Notes: generated by a model not told the origin, from the sequence alone. A stretch of 64,000 nt of DNA from Zoroaster sp. YZ-2022 (GCA_029582265.1 CM055816.1:32752545-32816544); one strand, 5' to 3'. Positions 1-11,966 are shown, counted from the stretch's first letter. Translations and numbers: made by a program.

Positions 1-9
1 GTGACTTAC

Positions 10-117
10 TGATACCATGTAGGTTACCGTATATCCGCCCACCCTTACTGCGACTGTCTTTAAGAAGGTCTTTAAGATTACCTCTTGATAGGTACTCTAC
101 GATGATGTATAGTGGGT
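10..117 (-). CDS. RTK exon: kinase hinge and start of C-lobe (copy A)
   Basis: This is the last exon of the receptor tyrosine kinase visible here, read on the minus strand. It encodes PLYIIVEYLSRGNLKDLL, the beta5 strand, hinge and alphaD start that follow LLGSCVEQ in the preceding exon. Hinges of the FGFR-like receptor kinases have the same layout (an aromatic-hydrophobic VEY, then GNL). The acceptor is TCCATTAG before position 117 and the donor is GTAAGT at 9-4. Length is 108 nt, phase 1 to phase 1. The catalytic loop (HRD), DFG and activation loop must lie on exons beyond the window start. Receptor-kinase identity is secure; the subfamily is not. Confidence 0.88.
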
Positions 118-543
118 CTAATGGAAGAGATGATGATCTATTATTTTCCTTGTGATCATAGACCACAATCATGCACACACAAGCCGATTTACTTACAAAA
201 TACCAAAATAAAGGTTTTGTTCTGAAGACATCACCTCAGAATATTTAAGATGCACTCCTAATCTAAAGTGTTGAATCCTCATTTTATGAGTTCGGTCATT
301 GACAACTCTATATCAGGTTAAATTTAGCTTTTCACTTTTAAGTGTTGAAATAACATTGATAAAGTCAGACTTGACTCCGTGTTAGTTCAACTTTATCTTT
401 GAATATGAATTTAACTTTATAAAGAGTTGTCACTCTTTGTGTGGGATATTGGTTGAACATGAGTGATTAGATAAATTGTGTCATTAATTTGTTGACTGGC
501 CACCCCGCCAGTCTCTGATACAAAGTAGGCCCACACTTTTTAC

Positions 544-654
544 CTTGTTCAACACACGAGCCGAGGAGTCTGACAACGTTGCAGTGATCGGGCAGTTTCT
601 TCATCAAATCCAACTCTCGGATCATGTCATCTTTTTCGCCTGGACCCGCCCCCT
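544..654 (-). CDS. RTK exon: kinase alphaC helix to beta4 (copy A)
   Basis: The exon encodes the alphaC helix segment DMIRELDLMKKL, then HCNVVRLLGSCVEQ. The glutamate of RELDLM is at the position that pairs with the VAVK lysine in active kinases, and the N-V-V-x-L-L-G pattern is standard for tyrosine kinases. Acceptor ATAG precedes 654; donor GTAAAA follows 544. Length 111 nt, phase 1-1, joining the N-lobe exon upstream (997-1203) and the hinge exon downstream (10-117). It is duplicated at 2181-2291. Confidence 0.92.
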
Positions 655-996
655 CTATGAATAGACATTAAAATCAAATTACACAGTTTACATAAACTTG
701 TATATGGAAGGCACTTGGTAAAGTTGATAACTCATAGCGACCACTGGGCATGTTGTAAATATTGTGTTTGTGTGAATACTGTGATCTTCATTTTATTCTT
801 TCGCATAACCGCAATTTGCAATCAACAAATGTATGAATGATAATAAAAAACATTTAGGAAGGTTTACATTTTTAAGAATCATGAGGGGAAAAACTGATGA
901 AAAAGTGTTTGTATATCGCATTTATGAATAGAGAGTGGGAATACCTCAAACATTCCATTCTACGTTTATATTATCTTTAACGAAACTAATTCCCAC

Positions 997-1203
997 CTTT
1001 GAGCGTTTTAACGGCTACCAATGTGACCTTTGACCTCTCTATGATTCCCTTGGCTTCAGCTAGGAGAACCTGACCGAAGGCACCGTGTCCAAGCTCCTTC
1101 TCAATGCGCAGCCGATCTCGAGGAAAAGCCTTGTGTGCGTTGGGTAAATTAGCATATGTCGCGCTTTCTTGATCCTGATTGATTGGTTGTAGGATAGTCA
1201 TTT
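997..1203 (-). CDS. RTK exon: kinase N-lobe with glycine-rich loop (copy A)
   Basis: The exon encodes the juxtamembrane end and N-lobe. The ATP-binding loop reads GHGAFGQV (GxGxxGxV) and the beta3 lysine is in TLVAVKTLK. Upstream, RLRIEKELG is the usual start of a receptor tyrosine kinase domain, and ESATYANLP is a possible juxtamembrane tyrosine site. Acceptor TTTCAG before 1203 and donor AAAG/GTGGGA at 997 give 207 nt, phase 1-1. The encoded peptide is identical to copy B at 2636-2842. The ATG at 1201 lies just inside the exon and is not taken as a gene start, because the splice phase joins upstream exons in frame. Confidence 0.92.
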
Positions 1204-1625
1204 CTGAAATGGTAAACGTATAACATGTTTAAACATATTAATACAAATTATTGATTGTACTTCAAGGTATAAAATATGGTTGAATGAATGATTGTTTTAA
1301 CATTATATGTTTGTTTTCAAGGTGGGACCCCACGTTGAGTTCTGGATCCACCCTCAAGTATACCTTTGTAAGATGCTGTTTGTAAATGTTCTTACTTAAT
1401 TAGAATCTAGAGATAATTATGTACAGAATCCTGCGGAAGTTTTAGCTTATTTCGTAGTGTCGTTACATAATATGAGTTAATGTGTCTCCAAAATAAAACA
1501 ATTTAATCACCAAATTAATTCATGAGGGGTCCCACCAAAAACAACTTGTTTGCACATGTTTATTGTAAAACAATGCTTCTGACGAATATTTGGAAATATA
1601 TTTAATTTTAAAGCATTTGTTTTGT

Positions 1626-1728
1626 AGTAATACTAATACTAATACTAATACTAATACTAATACTAATACTAATACTAATACTAATACTAATACTAATACT
1701 AATACTAATACTAATACTAATACTAATA
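1626..1728. repeat. (TAATAC)n microsatellite at duplication junction
   Basis: About 17 copies of a hexamer TAATAC/CTAATA lie exactly between the two copies of the kinase block. The tract cuts the copy-B hinge exon after the codons for VEYL. Read in that frame it gives an (LV)n ORF, which is an artefact of the repeat. Confidence 0.95.
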
Positions 1729-1755
1729 GGTACTCTACGATGATGTATAGTGGGT
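1729..1755 (-). pseudogene. Truncated kinase hinge exon (copy B)
   Basis: The first 27 nt of the hinge exon are present here with their acceptor (encoding PLYIIVEY) and match 91-117. The exon then runs into the (TAATAC)n tract, so the rest of the exon and its donor are lost. It cannot be spliced normally. A transcript using copy-B N-lobe exons must skip this fragment and join to copy A to make a complete kinase. Confidence 0.85.
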
Positions 1756-2180
1756 CTAATGGAAGAGATGATGATCTATTATTTTCCTTGTGATCATAGA
1801 CCACAATCATGCACACACAAGCCGATTTACTTACAAAATACCAAAATAAAGGTTTTGTTCTGAAGACATCACCTCAGAATATTTAAGATGCACTCCTAAT
1901 CTAAAATGTTGAATCCTCATTTTATGAGTTCGGTCATTGACAACTCTATATCAGGTTAAATTTAGCTTTTCACTTTTAAGTGTTGAATTAACATTGATAA
2001 AGTCAGACTTGACTCTGTGTTAGTTCAACTTTATCTTTGAGTTGAATTTAACTTTATAAAGAGTTGTCACTCTTTGTGTGGGATATTGGTTGAACATGAG
2101 TGATTAGATAAATTGTGTCATTAATTTGTTGACTGGCCATCCCACCAGTGTCTGATACAAAGTAGGCCCACACTTTTTAC

Positions 2181-2291
2181 CTTGTTCAACACACGAGCCG
2201 AGGAGTCTGACAACGTTGCAGTGATCGGGCAGTTTCTTCATCAAATCCAACTCTCGGATCATGTCATCTTTTTCGCCTGGACCCGCCCCCT
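2181..2291 (-). CDS. RTK exon: kinase alphaC helix (copy B)
   Basis: This is the duplicate of the exon at 544-654, with the same acceptor (ATAG), donor (GTAAAA), length (111 nt) and phase (1-1). By eye the coding bases match copy A, including RELDLMKKL and LLGSCVEQ. It may be used as an alternative to copy A, or be skipped, if the duplication is real in the genome. Confidence 0.85.
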
Positions 2292-2635
2292 CTATGAATA
2301 GACATTAAAATCAAATTACACAGTTTACATAAACTTGTATATGGAAGGCACTTGGTAAAGTTGATAACTCATAGCGACCACTGGGCATGTTGTAAATATT
2401 GTGTTTGTGTGAATACTGTGATCTTCATTTTATTCTTTCGCATAACCGCAATTTGCAATCAACAAATGTATGAATGATAATTTTTTTTTTTTTTAGGAAG
2501 GTTTATATTTTTAAGAATCATGAGGGGAAAAACTGATGAAAAAGTGTTTGTATATCGCATTTATGAATAGAGAGTTGGAATACGTCAAACATTCCATTCT
2601 ACGTTTATATTATCTTTAACGAAACTAATTCCCAC

Positions 2636-2842
2636 CTTTGAGCGTTTTAACGGCTACCAATGTGACCTTTGACCTCTCTATGATTCCCTTGGCTTCAGCT
2701 AGGAGAACCTGACCGAAGGCACCGTGTCCAAGCTCCTTCTCAATGCGCAGCCGATCTCGAGGAAAAGCCTTGTGTGCGTTGGGTAAATTAGCATATGTCG
2801 CGCTTTCTTGATCCTGATTGATTGGTTGTAGGATAGTCATTT
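2636..2842 (-). CDS. RTK exon: kinase N-lobe with glycine-rich loop (copy B)
   Basis: Second copy of the N-lobe exon, 207 nt, phase 1-1, encoding the same peptide as 997-1203 (GHGAFGQV loop, VAVK lysine). In transcription order it precedes copy A. Including both copies would put two ATP loops in tandem, so splicing is expected to use one. Perfect protein identity, while the flanking introns show a few differences, fits a very young duplication or two merged alleles. Confidence 0.87.
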
Positions 2843-3277
2843 CTGAAATGGTAAACGTATAACATGTTTAAACATATTAATACAAATTATTGATTGTACT
2901 TCAAGGTATAAAATATGGTTGAATGAATGATTGTTTTAACATTATATGTTTGTTTTCAAGGTGGGACCCCACGTTGAGTTCTGGATCCACCCTCAAGTAT
3001 ACCTTTGTAAGATGCTGTTTGTAAATGTTCTTACTTAATTAGAATCTAGAAATAATTATGTACAGAATCCTGCGGAAGTTTTAGCTTATTTCGTAGTGTC
3101 GTTACATAATATGAGTTAATGTGTCTCCAAAATAAAACAATTTAATCACCAAATTAATTCATGAGGGGTCCCACCAAAAACAACTTGTTTGCACATGTTT
3201 ATTGTAAAACAATGCTTCTGACGAATATTTGGAAATATATTTTGAGATATGTTTAATTTTAAAGCATTTGTTTTGTA

Positions 3278-3671
<394 letters not shown>

Positions 3672-3890
3672 GCGTTTGAGGGCGCAAGACGTGCTTTGCG
3701 TCGAGCTCTGCAATTCCTGCACAAATCTCGCCTTTTCGACCGCCTTGCAATATTCCAGATTGCAATATTTTCTCTTAACGGTTATTTGACACCACAAGAC
3801 CGTTCTGTGAGTTTGTAAGTACATTTCAGGCCTTTTTGGCCTTGTTCCAAACACTTAATTTTTGTCAGCGTCGAGGAAGGCGACGCCATA

Positions 3891-5372
3891 TTGGTAGCCA
3901 TGTACCAACGTACGGCCCTCAATAGGCCCAACACGGTGCGATTCAGCACAAAGCAGTTTGAAAAGGCCGTCACGCCTGAAGAGGTATACAATGCAGTGGA
4001 GTTCGAGTTGGACAAGGTAGACACAATAGTGTGCATAGCGGAGCTGACCAACAGATGGTACAACGTGACCTTCAACAATGAGAGAGATTGTATCGACATA
4101 GCAAGGGGCGGATTACTGATTCGCAAAGCGCTTATTCAGTGCGAAAGAGCAAACGTATTCAATGCAGTAGTGGTGTATGTGAAATGTCCCTACGAAATGT
4201 CTGATGGGGATATCCTCAGCATGATGTATGCCTACGGAACAGTCGTCAACATCCGTAGGCAGTATCACCAATTTGACGAGAATGTGGAGACGGGTGTCAG
4301 AAGCTGCCTAGTAAGAAATGTGAAAAAGCCCATCCCCAGCTTCATCAAAGTGAAAGGGTTTTCGCTATCTGTCCGCTATAAGGGTCAACTAAAAACCTGC
4401 AAGATCTGTGAAGGAACAGATCACCTAGCCAGAGAATGTCCGGAAAGGGGGAGATGTTTCGTCTGTGGCAGTCTCGACCATAGAGCGACCTGGCATCACG
4501 CGAAGGAAGACGACGACTTGGAAGACATGGAGGATGACAGAAGGGACGAACAACAACGAGAACCCGAAGACGAGAACCCCAATAACGACGACAAAGAAGA
4601 GGCCACACTAGCGGAAGACGACAAAGGAGAGGACAAACACGCAGACGACAACGACAAAGGGGACAAACGCAAAGAAGACAGGGAGGAAGATGGGAAAGAA
4701 GAAGATCTTCACAGAGAAGACAGACACGAGGACCACCAAGAAGACAAGGGAGATAAGAAAAGCCAAGTATCCGCACCCAGCAACCCACAACCAAGTGAGG
4801 ACTCACTGCCTAAGAACACCAAGCAAGCCGAGAAATTCACCAAATCCTTCAAGGAGGCACTTGCACCAACGCAGAGGGAAGAGAAAACAAGAGAGAGGAA
4901 GCCAACGAACAAGAAGGGAGAATCATCATCCAGACCAAAGTCAACCGGATTCTGGGACGAGAGTGTAAAAGAATCACGCAAAAGAAAGGAAAGGGAAGAA
5001 CTGGACGATTCTACTAGGAAACTGGCCAGAGATGACGACGACGCAAGCCAAACACAAGATATGGAACAGGAAAACCTACCATCTGATGATCAGGATAGCA
5101 ACGACGACGACGACAACTGGGTGCCATATACACGGAGGGGGGTTCAACGCTTCAGACATAGGAGGGGATTGGGAGCGGCATCTTCACAACCAAATAGGAG
5201 GTCGGGGCAGGAAAGTGCACATCAAAACAGCAGTCTATCCCAACCGACATCAGAGAGCACGAAAACATCAAACCCCAGGGGACGAGGCCGAGGTCAGAAG
5301 GCGATGAAAGCGAATTTTCATCTGAGATTTTTATGGTTAGGTCTTTATTACTCTTTATTGCGATTACTATGA
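3891..5372 (+). CDS. Retrotransposon ORF1 protein (RRM-like, zinc knuckles), intact
   Basis: This 493-residue ORF is uninterrupted from the ATG at 3891 (the ATG at 3900 is also possible). Residues about 1-165 look like a nucleic-acid-binding fold; the VVYVKCPY stretch resembles an RRM strand, which is an inference. Two zinc knuckles follow at about 170-183 (CX2CX4HX4C) and 189-202 (CX2CX4HX4H). The rest is highly charged and repetitive in E, D and K, ending in a basic, RG-rich tail. In this class, ORF1 proteins bind the element RNA and form the ribonucleoprotein. Its stop overlaps the ORF2 start as ATGA (5369-5372). An intact ORF1 next to a broken ORF2 suggests fairly recent insertion. Confidence 0.85.
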   Translation: MVAMYQRTALNRPNTVRFSTKQFEKAVTPEEVYNAVEFELDKVDTIVCIAELTNRWYNVTFNNERDCIDIARGGLLIRKALIQCERANVFNAVVVYVKCPYEMSDGDILSMMYAYGTVVNIRRQYHQFDENVETGVRSCLVRNVKKPIPSFIKVKGFSLSVRYKGQLKTCKICEGTDHLARECPERGRCFVCGSLDHRATWHHAKEDDDLEDMEDDRRDEQQREPEDENPNNDDKEEATLAEDDKGEDKHADDNDKGDKRKEDREEDGKEEDLHREDRHEDHQEDKGDKKSQVSAPSNPQPSEDSLPKNTKQAEKFTKSFKEALAPTQREEKTRERKPTNKKGESSSRPKSTGFWDESVKESRKRKEREELDDSTRKLARDDDDASQTQDMEQENLPSDDQDSNDDDDNWVPYTRRGVQRFRHRRGLGAASSQPNRRSGQESAHQNSSLSQPTSESTKTSNPRGRGRGQKAMKANFHLRFLWLGLYYSLLRLL

Positions 5373-8300
5373 GTTTTGTAACAGTCGCATCAATTAATAT
5401 TAATGGTCTTAGAGACGATTTGAAAAGAAACATTCTCTTTGACTGTCTTAAAGATTGTAATATCAATTTGGTATTTTTACAAGAAACTCATAGCGACCGC
5501 AATGATGAGGACAGTGGGAAGGTCAAATACTTTTTAATCACGGGACTCGCCATTCAAAAGGGGTTGCAATCCTCACTTCAAAAAATTCTGGAATTATTAT
5601 TTCTAATGTTAACAAAGATGATGATGGTAGGTGGATAAAAGGTGATATTAATTGGGACAATGAAGTGATTTCTGTAGCGTCTGTGTATGCTCCAAATGAT
5701 CTCCGTGGAAGGACCACTTTTTTTGATGGTCTGACTGATCGTATCATTGGGGACGAGAGTTGGATCATAGGGGGTGACTTTAATTGTAATTTAGATAAAT
5801 TTCGTATTAATGATACCAGTCAAATTATTTTAAGAAATGTTATTCACGAAAAAGATCTCATTGATGTTTGGAGAACTCTTCTTCCTGATGATAATGGTTA
5901 CACTCATTTTCACAAACCGACTAAAACACCGAATAGAATCGATTATTTTTTTGTTGTGTCTTCCAACATGTTTAATAGAATAAAGAATATTTCTTGTAGA
6001 GTAAGTGGCCTTTCAGACCATCAACTTCTTGTAATAAAATTAACTGATAGTGAGGTTTCACATGGGCAAGGCAGATGGATCTGTAACAATAACTTTTTAG
6101 ATGACGACGATCTTGTTTTTCGAGTAAAACATTTTTGGAAAACCCAAAAACACAATCAAGATAATTTAGTTGAGTGGTTGGAAATTGGGAAGTTCCGACT
6201 CAAAGAAATAATCCAAGAGTATAGCAAAGAAAAATCCAGGAATTCTAAAAAGGACATTTCTCGTCTTCAGGAAAAAATATAGGAAATTAATTAGTAATCC
6301 CACCGATGCCAATTATGATGAAATTAAGACCACTGAAGAAGCTGTCAAAGCCTATGAATTTAAAGAATGGGAAAATCTAAAATAAGAGCTAGAAACACAA
6401 TTAAAACGGAAGGCGAAAAAGCTTCCAAATATTTTTTTAATTTAGAAAAACAACAAATTCAAAAGAACAAAATGGAAAAATTATTGACTTCTGAGGGGAA
6501 TTATGTTAGTCAGAGTCAAACCATGTTGACTGTTGTAAATGATTTTTATAGTAAATTGTACACTTCTGAGGATATCTGCCTTTCTAGTATGAACGTTATT
6601 TTGAATTCTATGATTCTTAACGTCGTTCCTGCGGATATTTTTCAAAGTTCCGAGAATGATTTCACGCTACTTGAATTAAAAAATGCCCTTTTCCAAATGA
6701 ATAAAAATAAATCCCCCGGCATTGATGGCCTCACAGTGGAATTCTACCAAACATATTGGGATATTATCGGTATAGATTTCTTTGAAGTCTTTAATTACAG
6801 TTTTCAAAAAGTTTGTTTTAGGTCATTCTATGAATACTGCCCTCATCCGACTCATTTACAAAAATGTCGGAAGTAAATTTGATTTGAAAAATTGGCGTCC
6901 CATCAGTCTATTGTGTGTGGATTATAAAATTCTCGCTAAGACTCTTACTAATCGTCTGAAAAATATTATGCCTTTTATAATCGGGGAAGAACAATCGTGT
7001 GGTGTGAAATTTAGGAAAATTCAAGACAATCTTATGATTCTCAGAGATACAATAGATTATATAAATTGGGAAAATTTAGGTGCAGCCGCTGTTAGTATAG
7101 ATTTAGAAAAGGCCTTTGATAGAATCAATTGGAATTACATGTTTGCAGTTATGGATAAACTAGGTGTTCCCCCGTTTTTGATTCGAGGAATCAAACTTCT
7201 ATACAGCCAACCGAGCTGTCGTATAATAGTTAATAACTACACAGGGTCTCCCGTTGAAATAACTCGCGGTATCAGGCAGGGATGTCCATTGTCCCCACTC
7301 CTTTTTTCTCTCTGTGCTGAAGGACTAGCTAATCTTTTTAGAATTAATAATGAGCTGAAAGGTATTGAAATCCCCGAATGTACGGATTCGATTAAACTCA
7401 TACAGCACGCAGACGACTCTACGGTTTTTGTGAGTAAAAATAACGATTTTAACATTATTCAGGATATTCTCTGTGTATATTGTAAAGGGAGCGGGTCGAA
7501 ATTTAATGTTCCTAAAACCAAAGGTCTTTGGTTAGGAAAATGGAAAGATAGATCCGACAATCCATGCGGCTTTAATTGGTGCAGTAGGAAAATACAAATT
7601 TTATGAATAGTTTTCGGAAATGACGTCACCCCAGAAGACAACTGGGGTCCGCGTGTGAATAAGTTTAAGTGTATTCTTGATAGGTGGAGTAAGCGTAGTT
7701 TGACTCTCATAGGAAAAGCAGTGATTATCAATACTTTGGTGGGATCGGGATTAAATTATTTGGGGATCGATAAAAGTATTTGGAATTTTTATTGGGATGA
7801 CAAAGTAGAAAAGATTAAAAGAAATATCATTAATGGTCCCAGGAGGTACCGGTCTAGTTAATATAGAATGTAAACTTATGAGTATCAAGGTTCAGTGGTT
7901 TTCTAATTATATTAAATCTTGTGGCAAGTGGAATTTTTTTTTTGATTACTGGCTTGGTAAGGTTGATAATAAACTGGGTTGGTATGTCCTGTCTAATAGC
8001 CGTAATCCTGTCAATACTACTACTTTTTATCAAGATTTGATTCGTGCCTTTAAAGCTGTTGACGGTAAAATTAACTGTTCCTTTTCTGTATGTTCTGAAA
8101 CGCGAGAAGTTCCTCTCTGGAACAATGTATGTGCAACCGATGATGATACTGAACTTAACAGTCCCTTACTCGCTTCTTATAATTTTCATAAAGTTAAGGA
8201 TCTCGTCGGCAACGATCATTTAATACCTTTTCGTGTCGTGGCTAAAAAATGCAATGTCCCCAATATTATTGCGGGTAGATTAGTCGGTAGAATTGACAAT

Positions 8301-9017
8301 CATATTAATCATGAGTTAATAGAAGAAAAAAGAATCGGTCCCCCTAATCATGTTAGTAATTGGCTTGTCCTCTTCGATAGACAATCGGATGAATATGTTA
8401 ACGTTTCTAATACCAATGCCAAAATTAATTACCGAAATTTGATTCTAGCCAGATTTGTGGTCCCTAAAGTCCAAATTAAATGGCAAGAAATTCTTAATTA
8501 CCATACCGATGTCGATTGGACTTGTATTTGGAAAAATGGTTCCAATAATTTTATTATGGACCCAGAAGATAAAGATTTTTGGTACAGATTAAAACACAGA
8601 TGTCTACCTACTAAAGACTTTCTCTCTAAAATAGGTAAATCTAAGGATAATATTTGTCCCCTTTGTAATGTCGAGCCGGAGTCTCACGAGCATTTGTTTA
8701 TTTATTGCGTTAGTACCTTAAATGCATGGATTTTTGTGGAACGTATTCTTAGGAACTATTCGGGTAAGAAATGTTTTTATTTAAACGACTCTAATAGAAT
8801 CCTCGGCTACAAAATGAGTCCTGTTCATAATGCCATCATCGCTAAAATGCTTCGCGTTATATGGGTTATCAGATGTAAATTAGCCTTTGACAATTATTCT
8901 GATCCTTCCGATATCGATATTATTTATCAGTTTAAAGTCCGTCTAAAAAAAATTTCCTTTTGGAAAATAAAAGAAATAAAGGTAAGAGTGGGTGGGTTAA
9001 TAAAATATTGCCTCTAG
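5369..9017 (+). pseudogene. Retrotransposon ORF2: endonuclease-reverse transcriptase, frameshifted
   Basis: The start ATG at 5369 overlaps the ORF1 stop. The endonuclease is recognisable by SININGL, the catalytic FLQETH, GGDFNC and the terminal SDHQLL. The reverse transcriptase shows NWRPISLL, SIDLEKAFDRINW, RQGCPLSPLLF and a catalytic box HADD in place of the usual FADD/YADD. Near 8650-8710 a CPLCNVEPESHEHLF motif is the usual C-terminal zinc finger. The reading frame changes at about 5550-5640, near 6275 and again by 6370, at about 6830-6870, near 7600, and near 7840. The product would nick target DNA and copy element RNA in place; this copy cannot make it. Confidence 0.88.
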
Positions 9018-9289
9018 TTGCATAATTTCATGTTAAGTTCATTAATTCTTGCTGTACCTACTTAAGTAAGTTTTTTTGTGTTATTTTGGTTCTTTTATTT
9101 GTACCAATTTAATTCAGTTATATGATATATGTAGAAGTATCTAGACAAACCAAGTTTGTCTTTGTATTATTTTTAACCTGTATATTCTGTAAATAGTCCT
9201 GTTTGTATACACCTGTAATGTATTTTGTATTTTTTTGTATTGTCAATATGTGTATTGAAATAAATGGAGTATAACTCCACTGAAATAGA

Positions 9290-10590
9290 AAAACAACAAA
9301 CAAAGATTTGTAGGCGCGGAAACAAAGAAAAAACATGAATACAATGATAGCATAGGGAAAACATTATGTACTGAGATACATGTACCTACAATGCAATTAC
9401 AGATATACATCATCTTTGAAGAATTGTGACATAAGATTAGTTTTAAGCATCGACTTAAATCTAGTTATACCATGACAAGTTTTGAGTTTTGTTGGAAGAT
9501 GATTCCAGAGTCTCGGAGCCGCGACAGAAAAAGACCTATCACCCCAGTTCCGATTTGAAGTTGGTTCCTTTAGGAGTGACATGTTGCTGGAGCGCAAATT
9601 GCGTGATGGAGTGTAGACTTTAAGCAGTTCAGAAATATAAATTGGAGCAATGCTATTTAAAGATTTGTGAACAATTAGCATAAGTTTAAAAACAATTCTC
9701 TGTGAAACAGGAAGCCAGTGCAGTTCTTTCAAGATTGGTGTGATATGGCATGACTCTTTGGACAAAGTCACAACATGAGCTGCTGTGTTTTGTATGTGCT
9801 GAAGACGAGATATTTGATTCTGCGGGAGACCGTAGAGTAGAGCATTCCCGTTATCGAGACGTGATGTGACAAACGCATGTATAATTTGTTCAGCAGCACT
9901 TTTATTCAAGTATTTCCTTATTCGGCTAATATTTCTGATATGAAATGATGATATGCGAACAATGTTGGAGATATGAGGTTTTAAAGTCATTGTCGAGTCA
10001 AATATAACACCCAAATTACGTGCTTGTGATGAGGGGGTTATCTGCGAGTCACCAATTGTAATAAATGGAAGAGAAACTTTAGACAATTGCTGACGTGATC
10101 CAAATAGAACAAATTCTGTTTTTTCATGTTCAATTTCAGGAAGTTTTGTCTCATCCAACTTCGAATCTCTTGAATACATTTTCCAGTGTTGTAATGCAGG
10201 AATCGGCAGGTTCTTGAGAAGATTTAAAAGTAATGTAAAGCTGCGTGTCATCAGCGTAGACATGGTAATTTAAATTATACTTCAAAATGATATCACGAAC
10301 TGGAAAGGTATAAACAGTAAACCACTGTGGGCCGAGGATGGAGCCTTGGGGTACAGAATAGTCAAGAATAACAGGCTCGGAGATAACGCTACCAATACAA
10401 ACATGCTGAGGCCTATTTGAAAGGTAGGACCTACACCAATCCAGGGCTGTGTCATGTATTCCAAGATGATATTGAAGGCGGGAGAGAAGGATTTTGTGAC
10501 CAACAGTGTCAAAAGCGGCGCTTAAGTCTAACAAAATTAATGCAGTGATTTTTCCATCATCCATGGCAGATAAAATGACAGAACACAATC
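9290..10590 (-). mobile_element. 5'-truncated L2/CR1-like LINE
   Basis: A minus-strand LINE fragment abutting the Tx1-like element. It begins within the reverse transcriptase and runs to the element 3' end near 9290. The 3' region (CTATGCTATCATTGTA, then TTCCGCGCC, then CTACAAATCTTT) matches the fragment at 22892-23123, which ends in (ATT)n. Here part of that tail is deleted and the terminal repeat is degenerate. The reverse-transcriptase motifs and C-terminal domain fit the L2/CR1-related clades; no endonuclease remains. Confidence 0.85.
9397..10588 (-). pseudogene. LINE reverse transcriptase, C-terminal part, one frameshift
   Basis: Two overlapping frames give one protein broken near 10165. 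The first (10588-10151) has LLDLSAAFDTVGH, VPQGSILGP and the catalytic YHVYADDTQLY. The second (down to 9397) has NLGVIFDSTM, LNKSAAEQIIHAFV, LHWLPVSQRI and the terminal APRLWNHLP block, all standard in L2/CR1-like ORF2 proteins. The N-terminal endonuclease is absent. The end of this ORF is repeated at 22908-22930 in the other copy. It lies antisense to the Tx1-like element and in the same direction as the host gene. Confidence 0.88.
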
Positions 10591-11255
10591 AATATGACAG
10601 AATACGACGGGACAAACGAAAACATGAGTAATACTGGCTGTAGCTTCATTTGAGAGACTATGAAAAAAATGTATATATAATAAACTGAGAAACAAATTAA
10701 AATTAAGATTTTTACAAATATGATTAAAAAATTGCAACTTGTAAGTTTTTGGACAAAAGGCGTCAGTAACAGTTTGTCTTATGTCAGCAAAACAAAACAC
10801 CTCTCTGTAAGAGTCTATTTTTGGAGTGCACTGTCCTCCTAAAATTTACATAAATATTACCCTTTGATGAACTACAAGTCTCATAGAGGAGGAAACAGAA
10901 GCAATTAATGTAAACCATGCTTAAAAACTAGGAGACGGCAAGTTGTGAGTATATTTAAAATTAAATTTCCCCAAATTAAGATGTCTCCCAGTTTTAAAAG
11001 TTTGAGATTTTCAAATAAAGGAGAACCCAACATTGTTTACAATGCGAACTGCTCATTTTTGTAAATAAATATCTTGAGTGGTTTTACCACAGCTAAGAAT
11101 CGCATAATTCAAATACAGAAGAAGAAAAGAATTATACTGTTAGAAGAACCCTTTTTGGTAAAAAAAAAAACGTTTCAATTGGCTCCTTGTACTAACATTT
11201 TTAGAAATCTTACTTGACAAGATATTAACATGAGTCGTAATGCAATAGATTAATA
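10591..11255. other. Intron, AT-rich, no feature recognised
   Basis: Intronic sequence of the receptor kinase between the LINE fragment and the next MITE. I see no exon with matching splice sites and phase, and no repeat shared with the rest of the window. Confidence 0.5.
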
Positions 11256-11891
11256 TTAACCCTAACCATGCTAAATGCAACAGGATGCAACAGTTGTAAA
11301 ATTCTGATGGACGTTGCTGCATTCAGCAGCCAGTACTGATGACTCAAATCTGTTGTATCTTGTTGCATTCAGCACTGGACTGTGTTTGTATAACAAATGG
11401 ACTGTGTTTGTATAACAAATAGTCTGTGTTGTGTCTTGTTGCATTTAGCATTATGTAAATAAAGAAAGAAATAAAGAAAGTTTCTTTTGATGTAAACAGT
11501 GGAAAACAAAAATAACCAGAAAAGCTAAAACATGTAAATAAAGAAGGAAACAAAGAAAGTTACTTTTATGTAAATAAAGAAAACAAAAAGAAGCAAAGAA
11601 AACATAAAAGTAGCAAGCATGTAAACAAAGGGAAAGGACAATGATGATTACCATAGCAGAGAAGCACAAAGCTTGTGCAGCTAAATAATCCCCTCGTTGT
11701 ATGTTGTTGCAGACAGCACTGTGATTGAAAAACCACAGTCCAATTTACTGAACCCTTCACTGCTAAGTGCAACAAGATCCACATAATTATGGATCTTGTT
11801 GCACCTAGCAGGCCTCGATCATTGACCACTGTTGCATGTTGTTGCATTTAGCAGGGTGATAAGAAAGTTACCCTAGCATGGTTAGGGTTAA
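11256..11891. mobile_element. TTAA-flanked MITE with TTAACCCTAACC ends and internal CAAC repeats
   Basis: The ends are inverted: TTAACCCTAACCATGCTA at the left and TAGCATGGTTAGGGTTAA at the right. The interior repeats TGCTAAATGCAACA-like units in both orientations (near 11270, 11360, 11440, 11760 and 11840). The TTAA at both ends suits a TTAA-targeting (piggyBac-like) transposase acting in trans. No transposase gene is present. Confidence 0.7.
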
Positions 11892-11966
11892 CACTGCCAC
11901 TACACCTGTCCCCATCTTCACCCTTCTTAATTACCTACATGTACAGGTACAATTATTTTAACTTAC

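Larger units (their letters stand above)
3672..9285 (+). mobile_element. Tx1/L1-like non-LTR retrotransposon, nearly full length
   Basis: A two-ORF non-LTR retrotransposon in opposite orientation to the host gene, sitting in an intron. It has a 5' region of about 220 bp directly after the (TAA)n tract, an intact ORF1 with zinc knuckles, an ORF2 with an APE-type endonuclease, reverse transcriptase and C-terminal zinc motif, and a 3' region of about 270 bp with an AATAAA near 9259. Endonuclease type, ORF1 architecture and reverse-transcriptase motifs fit the Tx1/L1-like group. ORF2 is interrupted several times, so this copy is dead. The 3' limit is uncertain because another LINE abuts it near 9290. 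Confidence 0.85.

Noticed and set aside
1520..1816. ORF with (LV)n joined to a kinase hinge peptide
   Set aside because: The hinge fragment is real but truncated; the LV run is the (TAATAC)n microsatellite.
4345..4981. Minus-strand ORFs opposite the retrotransposon ORF1
   Set aside because: They mirror the acidic, low-complexity half of ORF1 and have no recognisable domain.
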